This document shows positions 9,813 to 22,022 of a DNA stretch of 64,000 nt, piece by piece. This stretch comes from Abyssicoccus albus. GTDB lineage: Bacteria > Bacillota > Bacilli > Staphylococcales > Abyssicoccaceae. The notes beneath the pieces are model-generated. The model did no database searches, was not told the origin of the DNA, and worked only from the letters and a program-made list of their open reading frames with translations. Numbering within the stretch: position 1 is the first letter of the stretch; the number at the start of each line of letters is the position of its first letter. The stretch lies in the NCBI RefSeq assembly GCF_003815035.1, contig NZ_RKRK01000002.1, positions 428,163 through 492,162 of the forward strand. The letters are read 5' to 3'. The position numbers were made by a program, and so were the translations under genes.

Positions 9813-11101
9813 ATATTTTAATTAAAAATGCAATGTTGAACACAGCACAATACAATGGACAATATGACGTCTTAATTTCAGAAGGGCTGATTCAACGTAT
9901 CGGTTCGTCTATTGATTATAACGACCAAGATACGAAAGTAATAGACGCAAATGGTAAATTATTATCAGCCGGTTTAATCGATGTACATGTTCACTTAAGA
10001 GAGCCAGGTGGAGAACATAAAGAAACAATTGAGACTGGTACGAAAGCAGCTGCTCGTGGAGGATTCACGACAATTTGTCCAATGCCAAATACACGTCCTG
10101 TTCCAGATCAAGTTGAAACAATGGAGAAATTAGAACAAACAATCGAATCAGATGCAGTTGTGAAAGTATTATCATATGCATCGATTACAAAACGTCAACT
10201 TGGTAATGAACATGTCGATTTCGATGCATTAAGCAAATGTTCAACGTTTGCTTTTACTGATGATGGTGTCGGTGTTCAAAGTGCACATATGATGTATGAA
10301 GCAATGCAACGTGCGGCGAAAGTGAATAAACCAATCGTAGCGCATTGTGAAGAGAACACATTAATTTATAACGGTGCGGTTCATGCAGGGGACGTGAGTG
10401 AACGTTTAAATATACCTGGTATTCCTTCAATCTGTGAAGCAACACAAATTGCACGTGATGTACTTTTAAGTGAAGCATCAGGCTGTCATTATCATGTTTG
10501 TCACGTATCGACAAAAGAGTCTGTTAGGGTTATACGTGATGCAAAAAAAGCTGGTATTCATGTCACTGCTGAAGTGACACCACACCATTTACTTTTATGT
10601 GAAGATGATATTAAAGAACACGATACAAATTATAAAATGAATCCTCCACTTCGTAGCAAAGAAGATCGCGATGCATTAATTGAAGGATTATTAGATGGTA
10701 CGATTGATATGATTGCCACAGATCATGCACCTCATGCTGAAGATGAAAAGAATACAACAATGGAGAAGGCACCATTCGGAATTGTCGGCAGTGAAATTGC
10801 ATTCAGTTTGTTATACACACATTTTGTGAAAAACGGAGAGTGGTCACTTGAACAGTTGTTAAGTTACTTAACGACTCAACCGAAAGCGGTATTTGGATTA
10901 GATGTCGGTGAGATTCGTGAGGGAGCGATTGCTGATTTAGCATTATTTGATTTAGACAATGAGTACACAATAGATGCAAATGATTTCGCATCTAAGTCAC
11001 ATAATACACCGTTTTTAGGCGCAAAAGTTTACGGAGAAACTGCAATGACGATTGTTGATGGTGAAATTATTTATGAAAGAGGTGTCACACAATGGACTTA
11101 A
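9809..11101 (+). CDS. pyrC: Dihydroorotase
   Basis: PyrC cyclises carbamoyl aspartate to dihydroorotate. The 430-residue protein is the class I type, with the zinc motif [10 protein letters not shown] (about residues 57-66), further histidines at the VAHCEE and HVCHVSTKE segments, and the metal and catalytic [13 protein letters not shown] stretch near residue 305. It starts within the pyrB stop (ATGA) with AAAGGAGAGG upstream, and its 3' end overlaps carA by 10 bases, so coupled translation is likely. Confidence 0.97.
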   Translation: MNILIKNAMLNTAQYNGQYDVLISEGLIQRIGSSIDYNDQDTKVIDANGKLLSAGLIDVHVHLREPGGEHKETIETGTKAAARGGFTTICPMPNTRPVPDQVETMEKLEQTIESDAVVKVLSYASITKRQLGNEHVDFDALSKCSTFAFTDDGVGVQSAHMMYEAMQRAAKVNKPIVAHCEENTLIYNGAVHAGDVSERLNIPGIPSICEATQIARDVLLSEASGCHYHVCHVSTKESVRVIRDAKKAGIHVTAEVTPHHLLLCEDDIKEHDTNYKMNPPLRSKEDRDALIEGLLDGTIDMIATDHAPHAEDEKNTTMEKAPFGIVGSEIAFSLLYTHFVKNGEWSLEQLLSYLTTQPKAVFGLDVGEIREGAIADLALFDLDNEYTIDANDFASKSHNTPFLGAKVYGETAMTIVDGEIIYERGVTQWT

Positions 11102-12201
11102 AGAAAAGATATTTAGTTTTAGAGGATGGCAAAGTATATTCAGGATATGCATTTGGAAGTGATCAAAACGTATTTGGTGAAGTTGTATTTAATACAGCGA
11201 TGACGGGTTATCAAGAAACGATTTCTGATCCGTCTTATACTGGACAAATTGTAACATTTACTTATCCGTTAATTGGTAATTATGGTATGAATCGTGATGA
11301 TTATGAGACAATCCATCCTTCTTTGAAAGGTGTTGTCGTTCGTGAAGTGTGTGAATTGCCAAGTAACTTTCGTAATGAAGAAACATTAGATCAAGCGTTA
11401 AAACGGTTTAAAGTACCAGGTATATATGGAGTAGATACGAGAAGCTTAACAAAGCGTATTCGAAATTCAGGTGTGATGAAAGGAGCACTTGTAGATTCAA
11501 TTGAGGATATTGATCATATCATTGAACGGATTAATATGACTGAATATCCAACAAATGAAGTTGAACAAGTATCAACGAAATCACCATATGTATCAACAGG
11601 GAAAGGATACCGTGTCGTGCTCGTTGATTTTGGTAAAAAGCAAAATATCGTGCGGGAGTTAAATCGAAGAGATTGCGATGTAACGGTTGTACCGCATAAC
11701 ATCACAGCAGAAGAGATTATCCAAATGAATCCTGACGGTATTATGCTCTCGAATGGTCCTGGAGATCCAACAGATGTACCGGAAGCGATTGAAATGTTAA
11801 AAGTGATTCAAGAAAAGTTTCCAGTATTCGGCATTTGCCTTGGTCATCAGCTTTTTGCATTAGCGAATGGCGCAACAACGTTCAAAATGAAATTCGGTCA
11901 TCGTGGTGCTAACCATCCCGTTTTAAATATTGAAACGAATAAAGTTGAATTAACAAGTCAAAACCATGGATATAGTGTCAGCCGTGATAGTCTTGAAGAG
12001 ACTGAATTAATCGAGACACATCGAGCGATTAACGATAATACAGTAGAAGGATTAAAGCATAAAGAACATCTGGCGTTTTCAGTTCAATATCATCCTGAAG
12101 CAGCCCCTGGACCACATGATCCGAATTATTTATTTGACCAATTTATTGAGAATATGAAGAGTTATGTTGAACGCAAAAAAGGAGGACGTCATCATGCCTA
12201 A
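11092..12201 (+). CDS. carA: Carbamoyl phosphate synthase small (glutaminase) subunit
   Basis: CarA hydrolyses glutamine and channels ammonia to CarB. The 369-residue protein has the CPSase small-chain N-terminal domain and a class I glutamine amidotransferase domain. The nucleophile is in [11 protein letters not shown] (cysteine near residue 246), with the catalytic His and Glu in FSVQYHPEA (about 329-337). It overlaps pyrC at the start and carB at the end (carB ATG at 12194). As the only car pair in the window and lying within the pyr operon, it serves pyrimidine synthesis and possibly arginine synthesis too. Confidence 0.97.
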   Translation: MDLKKRYLVLEDGKVYSGYAFGSDQNVFGEVVFNTAMTGYQETISDPSYTGQIVTFTYPLIGNYGMNRDDYETIHPSLKGVVVREVCELPSNFRNEETLDQALKRFKVPGIYGVDTRSLTKRIRNSGVMKGALVDSIEDIDHIIERINMTEYPTNEVEQVSTKSPYVSTGKGYRVVLVDFGKKQNIVRELNRRDCDVTVVPHNITAEEIIQMNPDGIMLSNGPGDPTDVPEAIEMLKVIQEKFPVFGICLGHQLFALANGATTFKMKFGHRGANHPVLNIETNKVELTSQNHGYSVSRDSLEETELIETHRAINDNTVEGLKHKEHLAFSVQYHPEAAPGPHDPNYLFDQFIENMKSYVERKKGGRHHA

Positions 12202-15200
12202 ACGTACGGATATTAAAAGAATTATGGTGATTGGATCTGGACCAATTATTATCGGACAAGCAGCTGAATTTGATTACGCAGGGACACAAGCATGCTTAGC
12301 GTTGAAAGAAGAAGGCTACGAAGTCATCCTAGTGAATTCAAATCCAGCAACGATTATGACAGATAAAGAGATTGCAGATAAAGTTTATATCGAACCGTTA
12401 ACGTTAGACTTCATCAGTCGTATCATTCGAAAAGAAAAACCAGATGCACTGCTGCCAACACTTGGTGGTCAAATTGGTTTAAATATGGCCATTGAACTTG
12501 ATCAAGCTGGTGTACTTGAAGAAAATAATGTTGAATTACTTGGAACTAAATTATCATCAATCAATCAAGCAGAAGATCGTGATTTATTCAGAAGTTTGAT
12601 GAATGATATGGGAGAACCTGTCCCAGAAAGTGAAATTATTAATACGATTGATGAAGCGTATCAATTCGTTGAAAAAGTAGGATACCCATTTATTGTCCGT
12701 CCCGCTTTTACTATGGGGGGAACAGGTGGTGGAATTTGTTATAACGAACAAGACTTAAAAGAGATTGTACAAAACGGTTTGAAATATTCACCTGTCAGTC
12801 AATGTCTACTTGAAAAATCTATTGCAGGCTTTAAAGAAATTGAATACGAAGTGATGAGAGATAAAAACGATAATGCTATTGTTGTTTGTAATATGGAGAA
12901 TATTGATCCAGTCGGTGTTCATACAGGTGATTCAATTGTCGTTGCACCATCACAAACGTTAACTGATTATGAATATCATATGTTACGTGATGTAAGCTTG
13001 CGTATCATTCGTGCATTAGGGATTGAAGGTGGATGTAACGTTCAGCTTGCATTAGACCCACATTCATTCAATTACTACATTATTGAAGTGAATCCACGTG
13101 TATCTAGATCAAGTGCATTAGCGAGTAAGGCAACAGGGTATCCAATCGCTAAAATTGCAGCGAAAATTGCCGTCGGTATGACGTTGGATGAAATGATGAA
13201 CCCTGTGACGAAAACGAGTTATGCAGCATTTGAACCGACATTAGATTATGTCGTATCAAAGATACCAAGATTTCCATTCGATAAGTTTGATAAAGGTGAA
13301 CGTAAACTAGGTACTCAAATGAAGGCAACTGGCGAAGTAATGGCCATTGGACGTACGTATGAAGAATCATTACTGAAAGCAATTCGTTCTTTAGAATATG
13401 GCGTCCATCATTTAGGATTACCGAATGGCGATGAGTTTGAACTAGAACACATTATGAAGCAAATTGGCATTGCGAGTGATGAAAGATTATTCTTTATTGG
13501 AGAAGCACTTCGCCGAGATATTACGGTTCAAGAAATTCATGACATTACTCAAATTGATATGTTCTTCTTAAATAAGTTCAAGCATATTATCGATATCGAA
13601 CATATGCTAAAAGAAAATAAAGGATCACTGACACATTTAGAGTTTGCGAAAAAATATGGATTTAGTGATAAAGTAATTGCACACCGATTCGAAATGACAG
13701 AAGAAGAAGTGTTTGAATTACGTCAACAACACAATATTATGCCAGTATTTAAAATGGTCGATACGTGTGCTGCAGAATTCGAATCAGAAACGCCATATTT
13801 CTATGGAACATATGAAGAAGACAATGAATCGATTGTCAGCGATAAAGAGAAAATCATCGTATTAGGTTCTGGTCCAATTCGAATCGGACAAGGAGTCGAA
13901 TTTGATTACGCGACAGTTCATGCGGTATGGGCGATTCAGCAGCAAGGATATGAAGCGATTATTATTAATAATAATCCAGAAACTGTATCAACTGACTTCT
14001 CAATCAGTGACAAATTATACTTCGAACCATTAACAGTAGAAGATGTCATGAATATCATTGATCTTGAGCAACCGAAAGGTGTAGTCGTTCAATTTGGCGG
14101 ACAAACTGCAATCAATTTAGCGGAAGGTTTAAATGCGAGAGGGGTTGAAATACTTGGAACGAGTCTTGAAGAGATTGATCGTGCGGAAGACCGTAAATCA
14201 TTTGAAGCACTCCTTCAATCTTTAGAGATTCCGCAACCACTTGGTAAGACGGCAACGAATGTCTCTGAAGCGATCGATAACGCAAATTATATTGGGTATC
14301 CTGTACTCGTTAGACCTTCATATGTTCTTGGTGGCCGAGCAATGGAAATCGTTCATACTGAAACTGAACTAAAACAATATATGGAAAATGCGGTGAAAGC
14401 TTCACCAGAGCATCCAGTATTGATTGACCGTTATTTAACAGGTAAAGAAATCGAAGTCGATGCAATTAGTGATGGAAAAACAGTTGTCATTCCAGGTATT
14501 ATGGAGCATATAGAACGTGCAGGAGTTCATTCAGGGGATTCTATCGCAGTGTATCCGCCACAGAATTTAACAAATGATCACATTAAAACGCTTGAAGAAT
14601 ATACGATTAAGCTTGCTAAAGGGCTGAATACTAAAGGGTTAATTAACATTCAATATGTGATCTCGAATGATGAAGTATTTGTGCTCGAAGTGAATCCAAG
14701 AGCGAGCCGTACAGTGCCATTTTTAAGTAAAATTACAGATATTCCAATGGCAAACCTTGCGATGAGTTCAATTTTAGGTCAATCTTTACAGTCATTAGGA
14801 TATGAGACAGGTGTTCAACCAATACAGGAAGGCGTATATATTAAAGCACCAGTATTCAGTTTCTCAAAACTTAAAAATGTAGATATTACATTAGGCCCTG
14901 AAATGAAATCAACAGGGGAAGTTATGGGACAAGACCAAACGATGCAAAAAGCGCTATACAAAGCTTTAGCAGCTACTGGTTTAATTGTGAAAGACCATGG
15001 AACTGTGTTGTTCACAGTGAGTGATGATGATAAAGAAGAAGCAACGGAATTGGCTGAGAGATTTTATAAGATTGGCTATAGAATATTAGCCACGGAAGGC
15101 ACGGCGAAAACATTTAACGAACAAGGTATACCAGCAGAATCTGTAGATAAAATTAGTGACGATAAAACAGATTTACTTGATGCGATACAGCAAGGAAAAG

Positions 15201-15376
15201 TTCAACTCGTCATTAACACAATGACGAAAGGTAAAGAGATAGAACGTGATGGCTTTAGAATCCGTCGGGAATCAGTCGATAATGGTGTACCATGTCTTAC
15301 ATCACTTGATACTGCGAGTGCGATCATCGATGTTATCGAATCGATGACATTTGAAATGAATGCAATGAATGAATAA
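12194..15376 (+). CDS. carB: Carbamoyl phosphate synthase large subunit
   Basis: CarB makes carbamoyl phosphate from bicarbonate, ammonia and two ATP. The 1060-residue protein has the duplicated ATP-grasp architecture: a carboxyphosphate half (about 1-400), an oligomerisation region (400-550), a carbamoyl-phosphate half (550-930) and a C-terminal MGS-like allosteric domain. Paired motifs such as [17 protein letters not shown] near the N-terminus and [16 protein letters not shown] near residue 560 show the internal repeat. The frame is open 30 bases upstream, but the ATG at 12194 has AAAGGAGG before it and gives the standard MPKRTDI start. It overlaps carA by 8 bases. Confidence 0.97.
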   Translation: MPKRTDIKRIMVIGSGPIIIGQAAEFDYAGTQACLALKEEGYEVILVNSNPATIMTDKEIADKVYIEPLTLDFISRIIRKEKPDALLPTLGGQIGLNMAIELDQAGVLEENNVELLGTKLSSINQAEDRDLFRSLMNDMGEPVPESEIINTIDEAYQFVEKVGYPFIVRPAFTMGGTGGGICYNEQDLKEIVQNGLKYSPVSQCLLEKSIAGFKEIEYEVMRDKNDNAIVVCNMENIDPVGVHTGDSIVVAPSQTLTDYEYHMLRDVSLRIIRALGIEGGCNVQLALDPHSFNYYIIEVNPRVSRSSALASKATGYPIAKIAAKIAVGMTLDEMMNPVTKTSYAAFEPTLDYVVSKIPRFPFDKFDKGERKLGTQMKATGEVMAIGRTYEESLLKAIRSLEYGVHHLGLPNGDEFELEHIMKQIGIASDERLFFIGEALRRDITVQEIHDITQIDMFFLNKFKHIIDIEHMLKENKGSLTHLEFAKKYGFSDKVIAHRFEMTEEEVFELRQQHNIMPVFKMVDTCAAEFESETPYFYGTYEEDNESIVSDKEKIIVLGSGPIRIGQGVEFDYATVHAVWAIQQQGYEAIIINNNPETVSTDFSISDKLYFEPLTVEDVMNIIDLEQPKGVVVQFGGQTAINLAEGLNARGVEILGTSLEEIDRAEDRKSFEALLQSLEIPQPLGKTATNVSEAIDNANYIGYPVLVRPSYVLGGRAMEIVHTETELKQYMENAVKASPEHPVLIDRYLTGKEIEVDAISDGKTVVIPGIMEHIERAGVHSGDSIAVYPPQNLTNDHIKTLEEYTIKLAKGLNTKGLINIQYVISNDEVFVLEVNPRASRTVPFLSKITDIPMANLAMSSILGQSLQSLGYETGVQPIQEGVYIKAPVFSFSKLKNVDITLGPEMKSTGEVMGQDQTMQKALYKALAATGLIVKDHGTVLFTVSDDDKEEATELAERFYKIGYRILATEGTAKTFNEQGIPAESVDKISDDKTDLLDAIQQGKVQLVINTMTKGKEIERDGFRIRRESVDNGVPCLTSLDTASAIIDVIESMTFEMNAMNE

Positions 15377-15389
15377 AGGAGAGTCAAAT

Positions 15390-17053
<1,664 letters not shown>

Positions 17054-17147
17054 TTTAACTCTATATGATGTGAACAAAAGATTTTATAAGATAAAAATAA
17101 TGTAAGTATTATAAATAATATAAATAAAATTTAAGGGGAGTAATCAT

Positions 17148-17837
17148 ATGACGAAGCCAATTATTGCATTAGATTTCAATGACCAACAAACAGCTTTAAA
17201 TTTCGTTAATCAATTTGATGAATCATTATTCGTTAAAGTTGGAATGGAACTTTACTATCGCTCTGGTCCTGAAATTATTTATGAACTTAAAAATTTAGGG
17301 CATCAAATTTTTCTTGATTTAAAATGTCATGATATCCCGAACACAGTAGGGAAAGCGTTGGAAGTCGTTGCAAGTCTTGAAGTGGATATGGTTAATGTCC
17401 ACGCACTGGGTGGTCGTAATATGATGCTCCGAGCAAAAGAATCGATTGATCGAGTCAATAAAGATACGAAATTGATTGCTGTGACACAATTGACATCAAC
17501 GAATGAGCAAATGATTCAATACGAACAAAATATTCCACTTACAATGAGAGAATCCGTTCTAAATTTAGCAACATTAGCACATGATTGTCATTTAGACGGT
17601 GTTGTATGCTCGGTGCAAGAAGCTGAATTATTAACAGAACAATTAGGAAGAGACTTTTTGAAAGTCACACCAGGCATCCGATTGAAAGAGGATAGCGTAG
17701 ATGATCAAGTACGCATCGCAACACCAACTGTTGCTAGAGAATTAGGTAGTACTCATATCGTAGTAGGACGTTCAATTACACAGCATGATAACCCAATTGA
17801 ACGATATAATTATTATAAATCAGTTTGGGAGGGATAA
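17148..17837 (+). CDS. pyrF: Orotidine 5'-phosphate decarboxylase
   Basis: PyrF decarboxylates OMP to UMP, the last step of the pathway. The 229-residue protein has the family signature [11 protein letters not shown] (about residues 60-70), with the catalytic Asp and Lys, plus the phosphate-binding stretches VTPGIR and VVGRSIT. A GGGGAG ribosome-binding site precedes the ATG. The 94-base gap from pyrD is the longest within the distal operon and could hold a weak internal promoter, but I see no good -35/-10 pair. pyrE follows after 3 bases. Confidence 0.97.
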   Translation: MTKPIIALDFNDQQTALNFVNQFDESLFVKVGMELYYRSGPEIIYELKNLGHQIFLDLKCHDIPNTVGKALEVVASLEVDMVNVHALGGRNMMLRAKESIDRVNKDTKLIAVTQLTSTNEQMIQYEQNIPLTMRESVLNLATLAHDCHLDGVVCSVQEAELLTEQLGRDFLKVTPGIRLKEDSVDDQVRIATPTVARELGSTHIVVGRSITQHDNPIERYNYYKSVWEG

Positions 17838-17840
17838 TAA

Positions 17841-18443
17841 ATGGCATCAATTGCACAACATTTATTAAATATTAAAGCCGTTGAATTAAATACAGTTAAT
17901 AAATTTACGTGGGCAAGTGGAATTCAATCTCCGATCTATTGTGATAATCGATTAACGATTGCATATCCAGAAGTGAGAAGACAACTTGCAAAGGAAGTAA
18001 GTGAACTTGTTAAGACATTTGGAGAAGTTGAAATTGTAGCCGGAACATCGACAGCAGGCATTCCACACGCAGCATTTGTGAGTGAAGTGTTGGACTTGCC
18101 AATGTCATATGTAAGGGGTTCTAAGAAATCACACGGTAAAGGGAATCAAATTGAAGGAGCGAATGTAGAAGGAAAGAAAGTCATTGTCATTGAAGACTTG
18201 ATCTCTACAGGAGGATCTTCGTTAGAAGCCGTAAACGGAGTGAAAGCACAAGGCGGAGAAGTCGTTGGTGTGGTCGCGATTTTTACTTATGGATTGGAGA
18301 AAGCGAAAGCACAATTTGAAGCAGCCGATGTGGAATATAAGACCGTGACGAATTTGGATGAGTTGTTAGAAGAAGCGGTAGCGATTGATTATATTGATTC
18401 AAATCAAGCAGAAGAGATAAAAGCATGGAGAGATGAATTATAA
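17841..18443 (+). CDS. pyrE: Orotate phosphoribosyltransferase
   Basis: PyrE converts orotate and PRPP to OMP. The 200-residue PRTase has the PRPP-binding motif VIVIEDLISTGGSS (about residues 114-127) and the mobile loop region with the RGSKKSHGKGNQIEG-like stretch that contributes catalytic lysines. It is the last gene of the operon, 3 bases after pyrF, and is followed by a strong terminator. Together with the nine preceding genes it completes the route from glutamine and bicarbonate to UMP. Confidence 0.97.
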   Translation: MASIAQHLLNIKAVELNTVNKFTWASGIQSPIYCDNRLTIAYPEVRRQLAKEVSELVKTFGEVEIVAGTSTAGIPHAAFVSEVLDLPMSYVRGSKKSHGKGNQIEGANVEGKKVIVIEDLISTGGSSLEAVNGVKAQGGEVVGVVAIFTYGLEKAKAQFEAADVEYKTVTNLDELLEEAVAIDYIDSNQAEEIKAWRDEL

Positions 18444-18450
18444 TAGAGAA

Positions 18451-18493
18451 ACCTTGTACGATTCGAACTGTTGAATTGTACAAGGTTTTTTAT
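18451..18493 (+). terminator. Terminator of the pyr operon
   Basis: A perfect 10-bp stem (18451-18460 with 18479-18488) runs into a T tract that begins at 18487. It closes the pyr operon. A small minus-strand gene converges on it. Confidence 0.85.
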
Positions 18494-18574
18494 TTAGATA
18501 TTTAAGACTACAGATTTGAAGTATAAAGATACATCTGATTACTAATTTTATTGTATAAATGGGTATTACTGATT

Positions 18575-18895
18575 TTAAATCTGTTTTTGAAAAAAAGTAT
18601 TTAAACGTTCTAACAATAATGAATATAAAATAGTACAAGTGGATACTGTTAAGCTCATGTATAAGTCATTATTAATAAATTGCATAAAGTACAAACAAAT
18701 TAAACCAAAGATGAATGTGATTGCTGGATAAATTATTAATGTAATCTTGAACAGAATTTTATTATATGTAGAAAGTAAAAACAATATGGTTACAAGAGTA
18801 ATAATGATTGCATATTCATTTGGAATGGGTTGTTGAAAAAATAAAGATGGTATATAAATCGATATCAAAATAAAAAGTGTATGTAGAAAGATCAT
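18575..18895 (-). CDS. Small integral membrane protein of unknown function
   Basis: This 106-residue protein is almost wholly hydrophobic, with about three to four membrane segments (about residues 1-20, 27-44, 49-70, 77-95) and a charged end (ERLNTFFQKQ). I do not recognise a family. I accept it as a gene because a good ribosome-binding site, AAAGGAGT, sits 7 bases before its ATG. An extended -10-like TGTTACAAT is visible upstream on the minus strand. It converges on the pyr terminator and is divergent from another tiny membrane gene at 18979. It is richer in A+T than the pyr genes. It could be a lineage-specific membrane peptide; no function is claimed. Confidence 0.6.
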   Translation of the reverse strand: MIFLHTLFILISIYIPSLFFQQPIPNEYAIIITLVTILFLLSTYNKILFKITLIIYPAITFIFGLICLYFMQFINNDLYMSLTVSTCTILYSLLLERLNTFFQKQI

Positions 18896-18978
18896 GTTTT
18901 ATACTCCTTTTATTTTCTAAATATTTAAACTTATTGTAACATATATATTGAATCGAGATGAAAGGGGAGGTAACTTCT

Positions 18979-19158
18979 TTGAGAGATTTAAATTACTTGA
19001 TTGTAAACTTTTTGTGGATGATATTTATTACTGTATTGGTATATCATTATATGTCAGCTCTTAATTATGGATTTCCGATATTTATAATCTTAATCATTCT
19101 AATTTTATTTTTAATATTGATTATTTATAACGTAAGAGTACTCGAAAGAAAAAAATAA
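18979..19158 (+). CDS. Very small membrane protein, TTG start
   Basis: This is a 59-residue protein with two hydrophobic helices (about residues 6-26 and 34-53), the second very rich in Ile and Leu, ending in a basic RVLERKK tail. No family is recognised. The frame also has an ATG at 18958, but a GGGGAGG ribosome-binding site lies 8 bases before the TTG at 18979 and downstream of that ATG, so TTG is the likely start. It is divergent from the small membrane gene at 18575-18895, sharing a roughly 80-base intergenic region, and is followed by a bidirectional terminator. Confidence 0.5.
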   Translation: MRDLNYLIVNFLWMIFITVLVYHYMSALNYGFPIFIILIILILFLILIIYNVRVLERKK

Positions 19159-19223
19159 TTTTATATAATGTGTAGTTGTATGAATAAAAAAATAGTAAAC
19201 AAAAATATCCTAAACTTTATATT

Positions 19224-19263
19224 AAAACCCGAGCATTCAATCTTATGTGAGTGCTCGGGTTTT
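19224..19263. terminator. Bidirectional terminator between the small membrane gene and rqcH
   Basis: A 16-bp stem with one G-U pair (19224-19239 with 19248-19263) has T on the plus side and a TTTT on the minus side. It can serve both the plus-strand small gene and rqcH, which converge here. Confidence 0.8.
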
Positions 19264-19301
19264 TAAGATTTTCAATTATAAATGTAATGTTTTAAGAAGG
19301 A

Positions 19302-21002
19302 CTAAGATAGTACTTTGGGTGTGACATTCAACGTCGTTTGATGATCATACGTAACAAATCCTGGTTTGGCACCGCTTGGCTTATGAACATGTTTTATATA
19401 CGTGTAGTCGACTTCTACGTTGTCACTCATATGTGCGGATGAATATCCTGCGGCGTATTGCGCTGCTTGTTCAATTGCATCATCTGTTGGTTCACTGTCT
19501 AATATGACAACATGAGAACCTGGCATATCTTTAATATGGAACCAAAGATGATTATTTTGAGCTTTTTTTGTTGTAATATAGTCGTTTTGTTTATTGTTTT
19601 TACCAATTAAAATGGTTTCACCTGTTGAAGCGGTTGTCGTTATATAGTTTTCGTGAGATTTTTTGTTTTTTTGTTTATGTTGCTGTTTTGACTTCTTCTT
19701 TTTTAGAAAGCCTGCATTAATCATTTCTTCTCTTACGTCATCGATATCTTGAAGGTCAATTGTTTGCATCGATTGGTGAAGTGAGTCGATGTATTGTAAA
19801 TCTTCTTTTGTTTGTTTTATTTGAGCGGTTACTTCTTTTTGTCGTCGCTTTAATTTTTGATATTTTGCGTAATATTTTTGAGCATTATCATTGATTGACT
19901 TCGTTGTATCGATTTCGATGGTGATTGGTTCATTGGTATAGTAATTAATGACTTCAACTTGATCAGAATGGTTGTTCAGTTGATGCATATACGTTGTGAG
20001 TAGCTCACCTTTTAATTGGTATTCATCCATATTGATGGCTTCATTGTATTCATTGTTTAATTTTTCAAGTTTAGATTTCAAGCGTGACTTTGTTTGTTCG
20101 ATCGTTTTAAGTAAATCTTTGGCTTGTTGATCAATTTTCGCTTTGTTCGATCTATCTTTATAAAATGCATCACACAATTCACTGATTGTATCGTAAGTTT
20201 TAACGTCTTCAAACGGTGTGAAGTAAGTTGATGCTTCACTTTGAATATTAGGGTGTGTGATGTAAAAGAACTCTTTATTGTTTGAAGTCCATAGTGTTGG
20301 TTGGGGATCTTGACAAATTGACATAAATTGTTTGAATAATTGATTAAAATTATCTCCTGTTACAAAGCGTGATTGACTTAGCATCAGTTTTGCACTCATC
20401 GGAGATAGACCTTCGAATGATTGCATCACTTGTTTATCAAGTCGTCCTTGGTTGAAATCAATATATTTTACAGGTGTATCAACATCAAATGGATTGATCT
20501 TATTTTGTGTTGCTGGTGTGTCATAAGTAAAACCAGGCATGATTGTACGGGCTTTATTCGTATTTGGTGTTAAATGTTTGATGCTGTCGATTATTTTGTC
20601 TTCTTTAGTTGTTAAAATAATGTTACTATGTTTTCCCATCACTTCGACATATACATGATAAGTTGTTAAATCACCTAAATCGTTACGACTTTCAATGACG
20701 AATTGGATGAGGCGGTCATTTCCAATTTGATTGATTTCATGAATCATTCCACCTTCTATATGTTTTCTAAGCACTTTCGTAAACATTGGTGGATCAAATG
20801 GTATATCAAATGATGATGTGGTCATATGCAACCTTGCATACATTGGATGGGTTGAAATAAGTAATTTTTGCTTTTTTTGTTGACCTTTAACTGTGAAAAT
20901 TAAATGCTCATGGTCAGCTTGTTGAATTTTTTGAATACGCTGTGGTAATTGACTGTGAAGTTCATGGATTAAAAACTGTGTAAATAGTCCATCAAATGCC
21001 AT
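19302..21002 (-). CDS. rqcH: RqcH (Rqc2/NEMF, NFACT family) ribosome quality control protein
   Basis: RqcH binds stalled 50S-peptidyl-tRNA complexes and recruits tRNA(Ala) to add C-terminal alanine tails that mark the peptide for degradation. The 566-residue protein has the NFACT-N domain (residues 1 to about 190) with the diagnostic Asp-Arg pair D96-R97 in GNDRLIQF, a central helix-hairpin and coiled-coil region (about 290-430), and a C-terminal NFACT-R domain with NNHLWFHIKDMPGSHVVI-like core (about 488-505). Older annotation calls it fibronectin-binding protein A (fbpA). It lies between pyrE and gmk on the opposite strand, as I recall for staphylococci. The ylmH gene in this window may work in the same pathway. 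Confidence 0.93.
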   Translation of the reverse strand: MAFDGLFTQFLIHELHSQLPQRIQKIQQADHEHLIFTVKGQQKKQKLLISTHPMYARLHMTTSSFDIPFDPPMFTKVLRKHIEGGMIHEINQIGNDRLIQFVIESRNDLGDLTTYHVYVEVMGKHSNIILTTKEDKIIDSIKHLTPNTNKARTIMPGFTYDTPATQNKINPFDVDTPVKYIDFNQGRLDKQVMQSFEGLSPMSAKLMLSQSRFVTGDNFNQLFKQFMSICQDPQPTLWTSNNKEFFYITHPNIQSEASTYFTPFEDVKTYDTISELCDAFYKDRSNKAKIDQQAKDLLKTIEQTKSRLKSKLEKLNNEYNEAINMDEYQLKGELLTTYMHQLNNHSDQVEVINYYTNEPITIEIDTTKSINDNAQKYYAKYQKLKRRQKEVTAQIKQTKEDLQYIDSLHQSMQTIDLQDIDDVREEMINAGFLKKKKSKQQHKQKNKKSHENYITTTASTGETILIGKNNKQNDYITTKKAQNNHLWFHIKDMPGSHVVILDSEPTDDAIEQAAQYAAGYSSAHMSDNVEVDYTYIKHVHKPSGAKPGFVTYDHQTTLNVTPKVLS

Positions 21003-21052
21003 ATAGATGCCCTCAGTTCTAAAGTGTAGTATGTATTATTTTATCACGTGTA

Positions 21053-21094
21053 TAACTTTTGTAAAAGTTACGATAATGTCTATGATTTTCATAG
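21053..21094. promoter_or_regulatory. Promoter region between rqcH and gmk with two palindromes
   Basis: A possible gmk promoter is TTGTAA (21059-21064), 16 bases, TATGAT (21081-21086). A perfect 18-base palindrome (8-bp arms, 21053-21070) covers the -35 and a 15-base one (6-bp arms, 21080-21094) covers the -10. These could be operators or chance; no known regulator motif is recognised. Confidence 0.35.
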
Positions 21095-21131
21095 GGGTTG
21101 TGGTAAATTAATAGTATTAATTAAAAGGTAG

Positions 21132-21761
<630 letters not shown>

Positions 21762-21763
21762 GT

Positions 21764-21958
21764 ATGTTATATCCAGCAATTCATGATTTAAAAAAACACG
21801 TAGATTCTAGTTATATGATAGTGACACAAGCGGCTCGTCGTGCACGTGAATTACAAGAGCACCCTGATTCAGCATTTAATGAATCATATCATTCATATAA
21901 GCCTGTAGGGAAAGCATTAGAAGAACTCTCTCAAAGGAAGTTAAACATTAGTAAATAA
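21764..21958 (+). CDS. rpoZ: RNA polymerase omega subunit
   Basis: RpoZ is the small subunit that helps fold and assemble the beta-prime subunit. The 64-residue protein has the omega core: an N-terminal LYPAIHDL, then the conserved SYMIVTQAARRARELQ helix and the KPVGKALEEL segment. It lies 2 bases after gmk, the standard arrangement, with GGAGGTCG upstream of the ATG. A terminator-like hairpin follows before coaBC. Confidence 0.94.
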   Translation: MLYPAIHDLKKHVDSSYMIVTQAARRARELQEHPDSAFNESYHSYKPVGKALEELSQRKLNISK

Positions 21959-21966
21959 TACAGTTG

Positions 21967-22002
21967 AAGCCGACATTCAAATATTGGATGGACGGCTTTT
22001 TT
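21967..22002 (+). terminator. Hairpin terminator between rpoZ and coaBC
   Basis: A stem of about 15 bp (left arm 21967-21980, right arm to 21998) is followed by TTTTTT. It suggests that gmk-rpoZ transcription ends or is attenuated before coaBC. Confidence 0.75.
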
Positions 22003-22022
22003 AACGGAAGGAGAACAATCCA

